Shown here: in pieces, positions 12,452 through 22,562 of the stretch
Layout: the number at the start of each line of letters is the position of its first letter
Numbering within the stretch: the first letter of the stretch is position 1
Assembly: GCA_026545225.1 (NCBI GenBank)
Contig: CM048848.1
Coordinates: 19,880,806 to 19,944,805, forward strand
DNA: 64,000 bases
Origin: Cornus controversa
Taxonomy: Eukaryota > Streptophyta > Magnoliopsida > Cornales > Cornaceae
Direction: 5' to 3'
Program-made: the position numbers and the translations under genes
The notes under the pieces: model-generated
Databases searched by the model: none
Told to the model about the DNA's origin: nothing
What the model saw: the letters and a program-made list of their open reading frames with translations, nothing else

Positions 12452-12788
12452 GAAAATCGAGTTCATAAAATGAGTTTTTCTCTTTTCCCAACAACTGTCC
12501 CACCAGGAACAGGAACAGCAGTAACTTATCCCCTTGTTGGTTGTTGCAGTCCAGGCCAAGTTTCCTTATCCCGAAGGCATCTTCAAATGTGGATTGAATT
12601 GTCTCCAAAAGTAGTTCCCATGATGCTCAAACAGGCCCTCAAAGCTAGCCACGTGGCTAAACCATCAGCGTCAACTAAGAATCCTAGTAAAAACAAGCCC
12701 TCTCCCCTTTTGGATGAATGCGGTGGATGTTTCGAATCAAAGAGTTTGATTACATGTATTATGTTATGTGATGGGGTCTTGCAATGAA
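12452..12788 (+). other. Unrecognised insert with a 105-codon open frame
   Basis: Compared with the other A copies, these bases replace an 8-base GCTAGCTA stretch. An ATG-started frame at 12,470-12,787 gives 105 residues beginning MSFSLFPTTVPPGTGTAVTY, with Cys near both ends. Base composition is more gene-like than the flanks. I do not recognise the protein and see no domain; it may be a captured gene piece. Confidence 0.35.
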
Positions 12789-13165
12789 TAAAGTATGATT
12801 TAAAGGCTGCATTATTTTCTGTTCATCAGCATCACAACCCTTGCACTATATTTGCTGTCCAAAGATTCTGATTTTGTCAAAAATGATTATGCTAATAGTT
12901 GATTTGTCTCTATCAAGTCTAACAAGTGTAATTCTTCATATTTAGTCTGTTTGTGCTTGTTGGAGGATGGTTTTGTAGCATCATCGAATTTTGACCTCTT
13001 GAAACCTGATTTCGTATATTATAATTGCTTTCATCCATTTTAAGAAAAGGCATATCTTATTATCTTGGTTTCTGACTGCTATTAGAACACAAGCAAGGAT
13101 ATATGATCTTTATAAGGTGTTTGTGAAGTGTTTAAGGCAGCTCCTATCTCTGCATCTATATACCT

Positions 13166-13435
13166 CTGAAAACTGAATTCCAAATTTTGAATTCCACAAT
13201 GCTGAATACTGAATTCCAAATTTTGAATTCCACATTGCTGAATACGGAATTGCAAATTTTGAATTCCACATTTCTGAATACTGAATTGCAAATTTGAATT
13301 CCACATTGCAGAATACTGAATTCCAAATTTTGAATTCCATATTGCTAAAAACTGAATTCTGAATTCCACATTGCTCAATACTGAATTCTGATTTTTGGAT
13401 TCCATATTGCTGAGTTCTGATTTTATGAACTCTAT
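13166..13435. repeat. GAATTC-rich minisatellite, array 2
   Basis: About seven units of the same 36-38-base repeat as at 3,468. The transposon inserted just beyond its last unit, in GAACTCTAT. Confidence 0.85.
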
Positions 13436-13475
13436 GGGCCTGTTTAGTTGGCCAGTTTTGATATTGTTTTTGTGT
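13436..13475 (+). repeat. Left terminal inverted repeat
   Basis: Begins GGGCCTGTTTAGTTGGCCAG and continues through TTTTGATATTGTTTTTGTG. It pairs with the complement of 17,247-17,286 apart from several mismatches and one single-base gap. A subterminal AACATGTTTGGCA lies at 13,500-13,512. Confidence 0.8.
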
Positions 13476-13784
13476 TATGATTTCAATTTTTTAGCCCAAA
13501 ACATGTTTGGCAAGTCTTGATTTGGTTTGAAAAGTTTAAAAACGGTATCAATTTGGGCCCAAAATCAGTAACAGAAAATTGGTGATATTGTTATGTTTTG
13601 TAATTTTTCTGGCCCAATTCTATAACAGGCACTATAGCAGCCGAAACAATATCCTCATAGTCGCATCACATATAAAAACCAAAACTGAAAACACTTTGGT
13701 CATTTTTGACCTAAATTTCTCTCTCCTCGCTCTGGCGATTTAAGGGCGATTTGTGTCGGAAGCCCTAGTTCTATTACATTTTCA

Positions 13785-13981
13785 GTAGGAAGACCAAGGT
13801 CTTGGGTATGGAGAGAACCACTTGCCATATGGTTTCATACGCAAGGTCTACGACATACTCTCCGCCCAGATCCTCCTCACCACCATCGTCTCCTCCGACA
13901 CTGTTCTCTACTCTCCCGTCAACGAACTCCTCAGAGGAAAACCTGGCCTTTTGCTCTTCTTCGCATTCTTACCCATTACAT
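13785..13981 (+). pseudogene. Captured LIFEGUARD (BAX inhibitor-1 family) exon
   Basis: The exon follows a TTTTCAG acceptor and ends at a GTGAGT donor. Its frame reads GYGENHLPYGFIRKVYDILS and continues with AQILLTTIVSSDTVLYS and NELLRGKPGLLLFFAFL, the N-terminal region and first membrane segment of plant LIFEGUARD proteins. These are multi-pass membrane proteins of the TMBIM family that restrain stress-induced cell death. Only this one exon is present, so no functional protein is expected. A TATA-like CATATAAAAACC lies upstream at 13,669-13,680. An overlapping frame starting at 13,802 is a shadow. Confidence 0.8.
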
Positions 13982-14772
13982 GTGAGTCCTAGATCTCAAC
14001 AATTATACATTTTGATATTCAAATTTCTTTACATATACGTGTGTATGTGTGACTTTCTTTCCGTCTTTTTCTATTTTCTATTGATGATCTACTTAATTGA
14101 TCATTTTCTTGAGGATTGTGAAGATTTTCTTGAATTTCAATTAGGGTTTGGCTCTGATTTGTGTTTAAGATGTGATCTTTTGGGTTTTGATTATTCTTTT
14201 TATTTATTTATTATTATACGTGTGTATACTGATTATTGGGTATGGGGTTGGTTGAACAAGGTATTACCTTACCCTGGCCAGTTGTGGTTTTAAAAGACAT
14301 GTAAGAGAGCCTGTTATATACTATGTGGGGATAGAGATAGATTGCCAGTGCAAACGTGTTAGAGAAGGAAAATTCTAGTAGGGGAATAAAAACTAAAATT
14401 CATGTGTTGCAATGCATATGCTATGTTCCATTTAGTTGAATTGTTCAGACATTTTTATTACCAGCTCTCTATCTTCTGTCAACAACTATAATCTTTAATT
14501 TGGACTAATTTGGTTGTGTGAATTTTCATTGTTGATCAACTAAGAGGCTGTTATATAATTTATGTTAACGAGACTATATTTTCCAATCTAAAGTAAATTT
14601 CTTTGGTGCTGCATTCTACCACTTTCCTCACTTCTTTGATGGGAATTGTTATTCTCAGTTACCAGTGACTTTTAATTGATGAAGGGGGCTAGGATGATAT
14701 GGCTAGCTGCATTGCAGAAGAAACGTGAAAATCATATTTGATAGAAAATTTGATCCTTATTCTTGAAGTAGG
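13982..14772 (+). other. Intron-like DNA inside the transposon
   Basis: T-rich sequence following the LIFEGUARD donor, consistent with carried intron sequence. No domain seen. Confidence 0.4.
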
Positions 14773-15327
14773 ATGGCAACTGAGTATGAGAATGGTGGAA
14801 GGCAGTGAAGCCAGAAAATGGTCCTTTTCCAAGGATATTACAACATTTGTATCACCATTGAATAACGCAGCAGAATATGAGTTGGGATTGCTTCTGAAAA
14901 GGCACAGATTTCACGTAGATCAACGAAACATGGTTCCAAATCGAAGCGGTAGTGCACCTTCAAGTATGGAGGGATCCTTTGCAGCTTTTGGGAACCTTAT
15001 GGTTCAACAGAACTATAGTTTGAGTTCAAGCTTATCAAGTTTAAATAGTGCTATTGAAAATTGTGAGTCTCAGAAACAACTGCGCTCTGATCTAGCCTAT
15101 TTTGCCTACTACTATGCAAATGTTAACTTGAACCCGAGGCTTCCTCCACCCACTATCTCAAGGGAGAATCAACACCTTGTATGCCAACTCATAATGAGGA
15201 GCCAGAGGGTGATAAGTCACCTCAGCAAGCTTCAAATGATTTGGAAGAAATTAGTAGTGCACTCATGTTCGGACAAAGTGCATCTTCTTTGGCAGGTTGT
15301 CATAAAAGTTTGGTTGATCTAATACAG
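14773..15327 (+). pseudogene. Captured Pumilio (PUF protein) N-terminal exon
   Basis: The frame includes YELGLLLKRHRFHVDQRNMV, PNRSGSAPSSMEGSFAAFGN, and RSDLAYFAYYYANVNLNPRL followed by PPP. This is the conserved N-terminal region of plant Pumilio RNA-binding proteins, which bind 3' UTRs through C-terminal PUF repeats not present here. An ATG at 14,773 lies in a different frame from the following codons, implying a small deletion near 14,785. After ISRENQHLV (about 15,180) the frame shifts again, and the later residues (EEISSALMFGQSASSLAG) are readable in another frame up to a GTACAA donor at 15,327. Broken and truncated. Confidence 0.85.
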
Positions 15328-16048
15328 GTACAAAACTTAAACTGAGTTGTCTATTCATTTTATCTTGAGATAGTGGCATCTTATTGTACCAAATTTGTGA
15401 ATGCTATTGATTGTACCATATTGTTCATCAAGGAAAGGTAAAAAGAGACCACTGCACTCTATTCTTGTAATGAATGAGATAATAACAAATTTAATCTAAG
15501 ATCAATGTGTAATTTCATGGATAAAAATATTACTTTTTGTTGAATCTGTTTGGAAACGTCCTACCTCCATAGAAAGGTAAGTTGGATTATTTTCCCACCG
15601 ATCAATGTTAATCTTTGGGGAATCGTTATGAATTTAAGTCTACTATATGGTGCATATAAAAGATGATCCTGATGTATGATACAAATTTAGTAAGGTTCGG
15701 TGTTTAGTTTTTCTTTTTGTGAATAATATATTACATGTACAGAGTCTCATGAACCTAATATTAGGTCTTGCTTCAAGTTCTATGGCATTGAGATGTTAGC
15801 TTTATAGTGTATGATTCCATGATGCAACCCTTTCCTGATTTAAGTTCTCTGGAAATAATGGAGCCTAATGAAAATTGATTTGATGGGAAAAAAAGTTAGT
15901 TTATCAGGGATGTTAAGATGATCCACTATTATTGGTGTGAATGTGCTTGGGAGAATGCACAAGGGGCATAGCATTACATTGCTCATGAAAACTACTTTTT
16001 TATAGCATATTAATTTCTTTCACCTAATGTCTAACTTTCATTGCTCAG
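15328..16048 (+). other. Intron-like DNA inside the transposon
   Basis: Begins with a GT after the Pumilio exon and ends with TTGCTCAG before the next exon. It may join two introns of different origin. No coding motif. Confidence 0.4.
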
Positions 16049-16175
16049 AAATGCTGCATTTTCCACAAAGAAAAGCCCTTTGACGAGGACGACATCGACT
16101 ATGATGACTGAAAAGACAAAGATCCGTCCAAGAAGGATCATAATCATGGTGATTGGTCGTTGTTCGAGGATTGAT
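16049..16175 (+). pseudogene. Captured type-1 phosphatase inhibitor (Ypi1/PPP1R11-like) last exon
   Basis: After an AG acceptor the frame reads KCCIFHKEKPFDEDDIDYDD then stop TGA (16,109-16,111), and a further acidic and lysine-rich stretch runs to a second TGA at 16,172. The CCIFHK-KPFDEDD motif is the hallmark of Ypi1/inhibitor-3 proteins, small nuclear regulators of protein phosphatase 1. The upstream part with the phosphatase-docking region is absent. About 150 bases after the stop may be its 3' UTR. Confidence 0.85.
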
Positions 16176-17246
16176 GAAGTTGCAAGCACGAGTCATTCTT
16201 GATTTATTGGCTTCATTCTTGTAAAATACTTGGAAATTACTAGAATTGGATTTCTCGGAGCTTGATTTTTCTGGTGTTGTATATTGTTGGAATTGTTATT
16301 GCGTTTTAGATATAAGAAATGAATTGGAAATTTATTATTCAATTGAGAGGATATGTTTTGTGTTCAATTGTTTATTGGCTATGATTTGAATCTGATTATG
16401 GGGTTCTAATTTCATATCTTTACAGAGTTTGTCAATTTGGCTTTTGCTATTAGTTTGGGTATATAGTCCATTTCGTTTGATTATGATAATTTCTAAACAC
16501 ATGGTTTTGTTAACAGTTGTAGGATGTTGATGATCTTCACTTATTATTATTATTTTTTTGGATTTGTTGTTTTGGAAGGTAACGATTTGATTCATAAATT
16601 CTCTGTTATTTTGATTGAATTGTCTTGCTTTGCAACTTTGGCGAGAAGGGCGTCTGTTAAAGTTTTATCCCCTGTTTAAATATTTTCTTTCATTTGATTT
16701 CGTGGAGGTACTTTTCTGTGATGAAGATTATCTCCCTAGAATCTTTTAGAACAAAACAAGCTTCTTTTAGTGAGTTTGATTGGGCTGGCCTTGCTTGTGA
16801 TTAACGAAGTTGGTAAAATACTCTATATAAAGAAACATTATTTATATCATTCTCGTGGGTTCTTATTGAGTGACAAATTCACTAGACACTGTTTTTCGGT
16901 GAGTTTGATTTTACTAATTTCAAGCATATGATTCTCATGAAAAAGTTTAGCACAACTATTTCTTTTTTGTATGAGAATGATCTTTAAGTTTCGCTTGGGA
17001 TGTTTGTTATGTTACTTATTCTTTTCAAGCTTCAATTTGTGGTTCAAATTTTTTTGGAAACAATTGGAGCTACCAAACGTGTTTTCAGTGTTTTGGTTTC
17101 AAATTTTTTATAACGCATTGACGTTACCAAACATGTTAGGCATTTTCTGTTTTTGTAAATCATTAAACACAACAATGTTACCAAACACGTTGTCAATTAA
17201 TATTCAAAACATTAAAATAACACAACACATGTTATGTTATTTGCTA
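16176..17246. other. Transposon right part with subterminal repeats
   Basis: No gene recognised. From 17,071 there are three spaced copies of TACCAAAC(A/G)(C/T)GTT (17,071, 17,125, 17,179), inverted relative to AACATGTTTGGCA near the left end. Subterminal inverted motifs of this kind are typical transposase-binding sites. Confidence 0.55.
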
Positions 17247-17286
17247 AAACAAAAACCAATATCAAAACACCTATCCAAACGGGCCC
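17247..17286 (-). repeat. Right terminal inverted repeat
   Basis: Ends CCTATCCAAACGGGCCC, followed by the TAT target duplication at 17,287-17,289. It includes CAATATCAAAAC, the complement of GTTTTGATATTG at the left end. Confidence 0.8.
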
Positions 17287-17289
17287 TAT

Positions 17290-17562
17290 ATTTGCTAAAA
17301 ATGCATGCTGACTTTGGTTTCTTTGAGTGCAAATTGTTTTACTTGCATCCTTTATATTTGTGCTACTAAAAGTCTACTCTAGCTATATTCTTGTCAAGAT
17401 TAAGAACAGGTACAAGGCCTAAAATATCATAAGAAGCTTTTAAAGAGAATATACAAAGCTAAACGGAAGTCTAAATGGCTAAAAAGGAGGTTTATTGAAA
17501 GAGAGGGCTTCTATAAGTTATTTGTAGCTACACTCAAGGGTGTACATATTGAAGCCTATCAA
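17290..17562. repeat. Block A remainder right of the transposon
   Basis: Continues block A exactly where it was cut, matching 3,702-3,975 (ATTTGCTAAAAATGCATGC onward). Together with 11,936-13,435 it restores a normal A copy. Confidence 0.85.
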
Positions 17563-19438
17563 TCTCTAGAACAATCCCATAGTTGTAGACATCCGTCGTT
17601 TCATTAATCTCTAGATTCGACAACCATTCTGGGGCTAGACACCCTCTAGTTGTGAGTTGCACATTGCAGAAGCGGATGCGAAAGTTAGATTTAAAACCTA
17701 GAGGGGTGATTAAATTTACTCGTTTTTTGCTTAATCTTTCAAATTATCTAAATTTAAATCCATTTAAAATATAAGCAATCTCACAAAGCAAGTAAATAAA
17801 TAAAGTGCAGTAAAGTAAATGAATGCACCAGATATACGTGAAAAACCCAGATCGGGAAAAAATCACGGGTGAGGCTGTGTAACCTAGGAGAACCAAATCC
17901 ACTATCGTCAAAGCAAGGTACAACAGACTTGGTCCCATACTCACACCCACTGCACTCTGACAAGAACTTAATGCAGAACACCTCAGGCTTACTCTTGCGA
18001 CTCCCTTGTCCAATTGCTGTAGACTCTTGGCTAACGTCTCAATCCTTGCAGAAGGGTAACCGGAAGAACACGAACACTCAACAAGTATTTTGCCCCCTTC
18101 GTAGTGCGATCTTATTCTCCTTCCTCACCAACGAACATTTGTAGAAGAAAATAATCCTGTAACTTGATCAAGAATAAATCTTTGAAGTAGTCTTTGAACA
18201 GTTGATCAAGCAAATAGAGACATCCTAAATCACTCAGTGAATATGTGTGATAAGCGCCAAATGTTGCACATTTAAGCCTCTTTACTTGCATATGTTAATT
18301 CTTTAATTGTGTTTACTTTGGTATTTTTATGTTATTTTCTTGCTCTTGTTGATTTCAATAATTTTTTTGCAAATTCAATCAATTCAGATTATTTAGCACT
18401 TCAATAAGAGAGAAGATACATCAAAGATCCATTGGGCAATTTTATATTGAAGATCCAAGTTAAATGGACTAAAGAAGTGGGCCGAAAATGAGTTTAAATG
18501 AAGAAAATGAGCATGGGCCTATTCACATTGAAGACTAGGCTAATTCAGGCCCAGAAAGTTCTGATCCCATTTTGGTATTCTTGTCATAACTTCATATTCG
18601 ATTGTTAAAATGGCCCAAACTTCAAAAGGGTTGAAGAAAATTCAATTCTGGAACTTTTCATATTTCACAAACATTTCTAAAATGGATATTTAATATACCT
18701 TTCTACCACAAAGGTGCAGGTGTGCCCTCTAGGGGAGCAGATGTGCCTCTATTTGCGCAGATATACACTTTATGGGCGCAGATGCGGCCTCTAAGGGCAC
18801 AGGTGCGGCCTACATGGGCGCAGGTGCCCCTTTGGGGTGACAGATGCCCCTCTCAACCTAGATCGTGATTAAAAAGGAGAGAAAGGGCAGATTTTTAAGG
18901 GTAGTCTGGAGCAAAGAAAGATATACAAAGGCAATTTTGTGACAATTACGGGAGGAGCTAAGGCGTGAAGATGGCGATATCTTCATCATTCAAGTCTGCA
19001 CTTCTGATCATTTTAATTTGGGGATGCTCTAATTTATGCATTGATTGTATAACTAGGACAAAAATAAAAGTTGTACCATTAATTTTGATTTTGATGGATA
19101 AATTCTTTGGATAATTACTCTTGTTCTTGTAGAATGAATATAAGATTGCATTGATTAGGGTTTCTTTTCAACTTCTGTGATTTTGTTGAGCGTAGAGCTT
19201 TAGTGTTTTGGAACGTTGAGTACAGAGATGTGTGAGTGATGAGAGAGAGAGAGAGAGATGAGTGATGTGAGAAGTTTTTGTGGTTCACCAGTGGTCGCCG
19301 GAGAAGAGCATTTCTTCAAAGACGAACTGGATAGAGAAAGAGAGAGAATGAGTTGACGAACTAGAGATAAAGAATAGGTTGACTGTAAAATTGAAAGTTG
19401 ATTTATTGGGGTAATTTGACATTTTGAGGGTAATAAGG
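17563..19438. repeat. Dispersed block B, copy B3
   Basis: Starts near the position equivalent to 5,521 in B1 and includes AAACCTAGAGGGGTGATTAA near 17,694, the minisatellite and the GA-rich tract near 19,240. It passes without a break into the F-box upstream region. Confidence 0.75.
18709..18852. repeat. GCGCAG-type minisatellite, array 3
   Basis: About five units of the roughly 30-base repeat, most similar to array 2. Confidence 0.75.
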
Positions 19439-20219
19439 TAATATTATAACGAGGTGGTGAAGGGTAACTTAGACAATCTAGATAAATGAAAAGTGAAAGT
19501 TGACGTATTTGTAAATACTTTTGTTATTTAGGTATTTGATGCAATAGTTTTTGGTGTTTGCTGTATTTGTAGTTTTTACTCCCTAACTAGACAAAAATTA
19601 AAATTTTTCTTTATTTGGTATTTGATGTATTTGTAGTTTTGACTCTCTAACTAGACAAAAATTAAAATTTTCCTTTATTTATAATAGATGACGTCTCTTA
19701 ACTAACAAGAGTCCTAGTTGGATCCCAATTCAAGTGTTAGTGTTGACTCACTTTAGGAATCCTAAGTTGAATTGCACTTGAATTTAAAGTTGATAAAAAT
19801 TTGGTACAGCTATGTATATTGCTACTATACTAATCACAAACTGTATAGGACTTGGGACTCCCGCGAAGGATCATCCTCCTTTAAACCGTCTTTATTTTTA
19901 CCTTATTTAATAATTCATTCTTCTTTCTTCTCTCTAATTTTCACGTCTCCTGTAAAATTCTCCTTTGATATAGCAAAATTCAGGCTTGAATCAGAGGACA
20001 CCTCTGTGTTTCACATAAACAACAATTTATACACGCACGAAGTTTGGTTTTATCATTAAAGCAAATAGGATGGTGGGGAAGATGTGGGATGTGTCCTTGG
20101 GAAGTCTACAAGTGTGTAATTTTTTGCTATTTCTTTCTTCTTCAAGTGTTATTGCCTGCTTGTTGCTCTTCTTCTTCTGTTCATCACGTTGGTCTCCTTC
20201 TCGTGTTTAGCCTCACAAT
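19439..20219 (+). promoter_or_regulatory. Upstream region of the F-box gene
   Basis: Intergenic sequence before the F-box frame. Its first 510 bases are duplicated at 7,437-7,930. Near 19,560-19,680 it holds a short tandem duplication of TTTGTAGTTTTGACTC(C/T)CTAAC with the following 30 bases. No clear TATA box is assigned. Confidence 0.4.
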
Positions 20220-20592
20220 GTGAAAGAAGAAGAAACATCATTATTACAAACAAATCCAAATTTGAAAGGAAAGAAGGGGAAATCTAAAAATATCTATAGA
20301 TCAAATATAAGAAGAAGAAGAAAAATTATATCTTTGCTTCATGATGATTTGTTGATTGAAATTCTATCAAGACTTCCTGTGAAATCTCTCAAGAGATTCA
20401 AGTGTGTCTGCAAATCATGGCACACTCTAATCACAAACCCTAGTTTCATCTAAAAGCACTTGTTCAATTATAATTCTTTTGACCAACTCGTTGTGGGCCC
20501 CATGTACAGCAAAGATCTCATCTTATCCTTGATCTCAATTGATAATAATAATAACAATAATAATAACAATAATAATAATAATAATAATAATA

Positions 20593-20625
<33 letters not shown>

Positions 20626-21511
20626 AGCTCGATGCCTCTGCTGTGATTTCTGTTGATAAATTTGATTTCTCATCATTGTTAAACTGCGTGCTCTACGGTT
20701 GCATTCACATGCTCTTTGGTTCATGTCGTGGCATAGTTTGCTTGTATGGTTCTCCACCAGATAACATTGCTATATGGAACCTGCAATTAGAGAGTTGAAG
20801 ATTCTACTGGTATCTGGCGTACCCCGTCCGCCCTATACTCGTTGGTATATCAAAGCTAGTGTTGGATTGGGTTTTGATTCAAGAACTAACGACTTCAAGG
20901 TTGTACAAATCGTGCGTTGTAAATCATATGGTTCCTACAGGAAGGATTGCCAAGTTGAGATATACAGCTTAAATACCAATTCTTGGAGAAAATTAGATAT
21001 CAGTGTACTACCTAAACTAAGGTACCAATCCTGGAGCTCAGTATATACCAACAATAGGATCATCTGCTGGTGGACCGTGGTCAAAGACATGGGTGGCGTC
21101 ATCCTTTCATTTGATGTGTCTGATGAAGTCTTCTTAATCACACCAGTGCCATCATATTATGGAGCTTTTGTGGGAAAGGATAGGTTTACAAGGGCTATTG
21201 TGCCTTTTGATGACTCCATTGCACTAATTGTTTATACTCCACAAGTCGGACGACAATCCTTTGAGATGTGGGTGATGAATGAATTTGGTGTTGAACAATC
21301 CAGGACTAGACTACTATCTTTTGGCCCTTTTCCAAAAATATATCAACCGTTGGGATTTTGGAAGAATGGTCAGTTTCCTTTAACCAATCACTTTGGGAAG
21401 CTGTTCCTCTACGAGCTTGGAACCCAAGAAATCAAGTATATTTTAACTAAGAAAAGCTTAGTTTTAGTCAATGGAGGAAGAAATGTGTTTGGAGAACAAA
21501 CCATGGGGTGA
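20220..21511 (+). pseudogene. F-box protein gene, broken in at least two places
   Basis: A lysine-rich N terminus leads to an F-box ([20 protein letters not shown], then [18 protein letters not shown]) that binds Skp1 in SCF ubiquitin ligases. A TAA at 20,451-20,453 interrupts this frame, which then continues to 20,798 through an Asn/Tyr run from a microsatellite and the typical GSCRGIVCLYG segment. A single missing base near 20,782 moves the F-box-associated domain into another frame (20,774-21,511; GLGFDSRTNDFKVVQIV, SLNTNSWRKLD). No in-frame ATG precedes the F-box: the ATG at 20,218 is followed at once by TGA. Intact family members are about 400 residues. Sequencing error could explain one lesion but hardly all. 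Confidence 0.85.
20540..20622 (+). repeat. AAT/ATT compound microsatellite in the F-box gene
   Basis: About 17 AAT triplets with a few AAC interruptions, followed at once by about 10 ATT triplets. The two halves are mutually complementary, so RNA or single-stranded DNA can fold into a hairpin. In frame it encodes a run of Asn then Tyr. Confidence 0.95.
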
Positions 21512-22562
21512 TGTAGTTATGAACAGCTGTTTTATTTATTTGCTAACTCCATTGGAAGCTAGCTGCATCATAGGGATTCCAACTCCAGTTGAAGAGCATT
21601 TCCTCTACTCCACATTTTTCAAAAATAGTCATTTTTTACTTTGAAATAATTCTTATAATTCTGGTCTAATCGACTTTTAAAAATAGACTCTTGTGCACTT
21701 TGTCTGTTGCTAATACTCCTTCAAACGAGAAGCCCTTGGATATTTGAATATGCCACTCGATATATCTCTAGATCTTTTCGATATCTTGGCAGCTGTGTTG
21801 GTGTCTCTTTTGCATTCTCAGCTATTCATGGTGGGTTCAGCGGTTATCCATAGTGAGTGCTTCTTTGTTGGCTGTTCTTGCTATTTTGATTTTCATGTTG
21901 CTTTGCTATTGTGGGGGTATGCCCCAGGTAGGATGTCTAGATCCTTGTTTTTTCACTGCAAATACAATCTTTTTAAATTAGTAAAAGATAAAAGAATTTC
22001 AGAATTATATTTCATTAAAATTTTCGAAGTGAATTACTACCAACGATTGACACAAAGAAAAGCCTAAGCTCACTTTAATTACCGAAAAAAGAAAAGAAAA
22101 AGAAAAATAGAGGAAGCCAGTTTTGTGCTCAGATGGGCATTGGATAGACTGTGCAACTCAAGAGCAGATCGAGAAGTAGACATTACTCACTCTAGGGGGA
22201 AAAGACACTCGATGTTGGTTGCTTAATTGATTGTCTGAATTCTATGTTAGTGATAATAATCCCATAAAAAATTGGTTCATATAGTATATTAGCTACATCC
22301 CAGTATTGAAAAACCGTTGTATCTTTATGTTGAGATCATGTTTAACAGTCTCTAGGTCGTGCCTATTCAAATAACAAAGAAGGATATACGATGGTCATGA
22401 GGCCCATGAGCTTGTTTGCCCAAGTTTTAATTTCAAAAGAAACCTCTGGGGACGTTTTAGTCCATCCTCTATTACAAGGGCATTTTGAGTATTTCTACAG
22501 CCATTTAATCATTCCTAAGTATGAATTACATTGTTGTATCACATTCTTATCATGACAGCCCC
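21512..22562. repeat. 3' flank of the F-box gene, duplicated
   Basis: Counterpart of 601-1,560, with an extra segment of about 160 bases at 22,010-22,177. No gene recognised. Confidence 0.7.

Larger units (their letters stand above)
11936..13435. repeat. Dispersed block A, second piece A2' (left of transposon)
   Basis: Restarts at the block A position equivalent to 2,523 in A1, so part of A is present twice in tandem here. A foreign segment of about 337 bases sits at 12,452-12,788. The piece runs into the third GAATTC minisatellite and is cut at 13,435 by the transposon; its remainder is at 17,290-17,562. Confidence 0.75.
13436..17286 (+). mobile_element. Pack-type TIR transposon carrying three host gene fragments
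   Basis: A 3,851-bp insertion with imperfect terminal inverted repeats. The left end reads GGGCCTGTTTAG and the right end, complemented, reads GGGCCCGTTTGG; both share GTTTTGATATTG about 20 bases in. It is flanked by TAT on both sides, and block A copies at 3,699 and 24,511 show the uninterrupted site, so a 3-bp target duplication is directly visible. Inside are exons similar to LIFEGUARD, Pumilio and the phosphatase inhibitor Ypi1, all on the plus strand, and no transposase. A 3-bp duplication with GG-rich ends suggests PIF/Harbinger-like machinery acting in trans, although TAT is not the usual TTA/TAA. Class is inferred; the ends and cargo are seen. Confidence 0.85.

Noticed and set aside
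13082..13405. Minus-strand 107-codon frame with repeating WNSKFGIQYS units
   Set aside because: It is the translation of the GAATTC minisatellite; the same pattern appears at 24,242-24,556 only because the DNA repeats. No protein role is supported.
14120..14293. C-terminal part of the 163-codon frame in the transposon
   Set aside because: It runs on from a shadow frame over the LIFEGUARD exon into T-rich intron-like sequence; no domain.
16335..16595. Minus-strand 86-codon frame in the transposon
   Set aside because: Lys/Ile/Asn-rich translation of T-rich DNA; no transposase motif.
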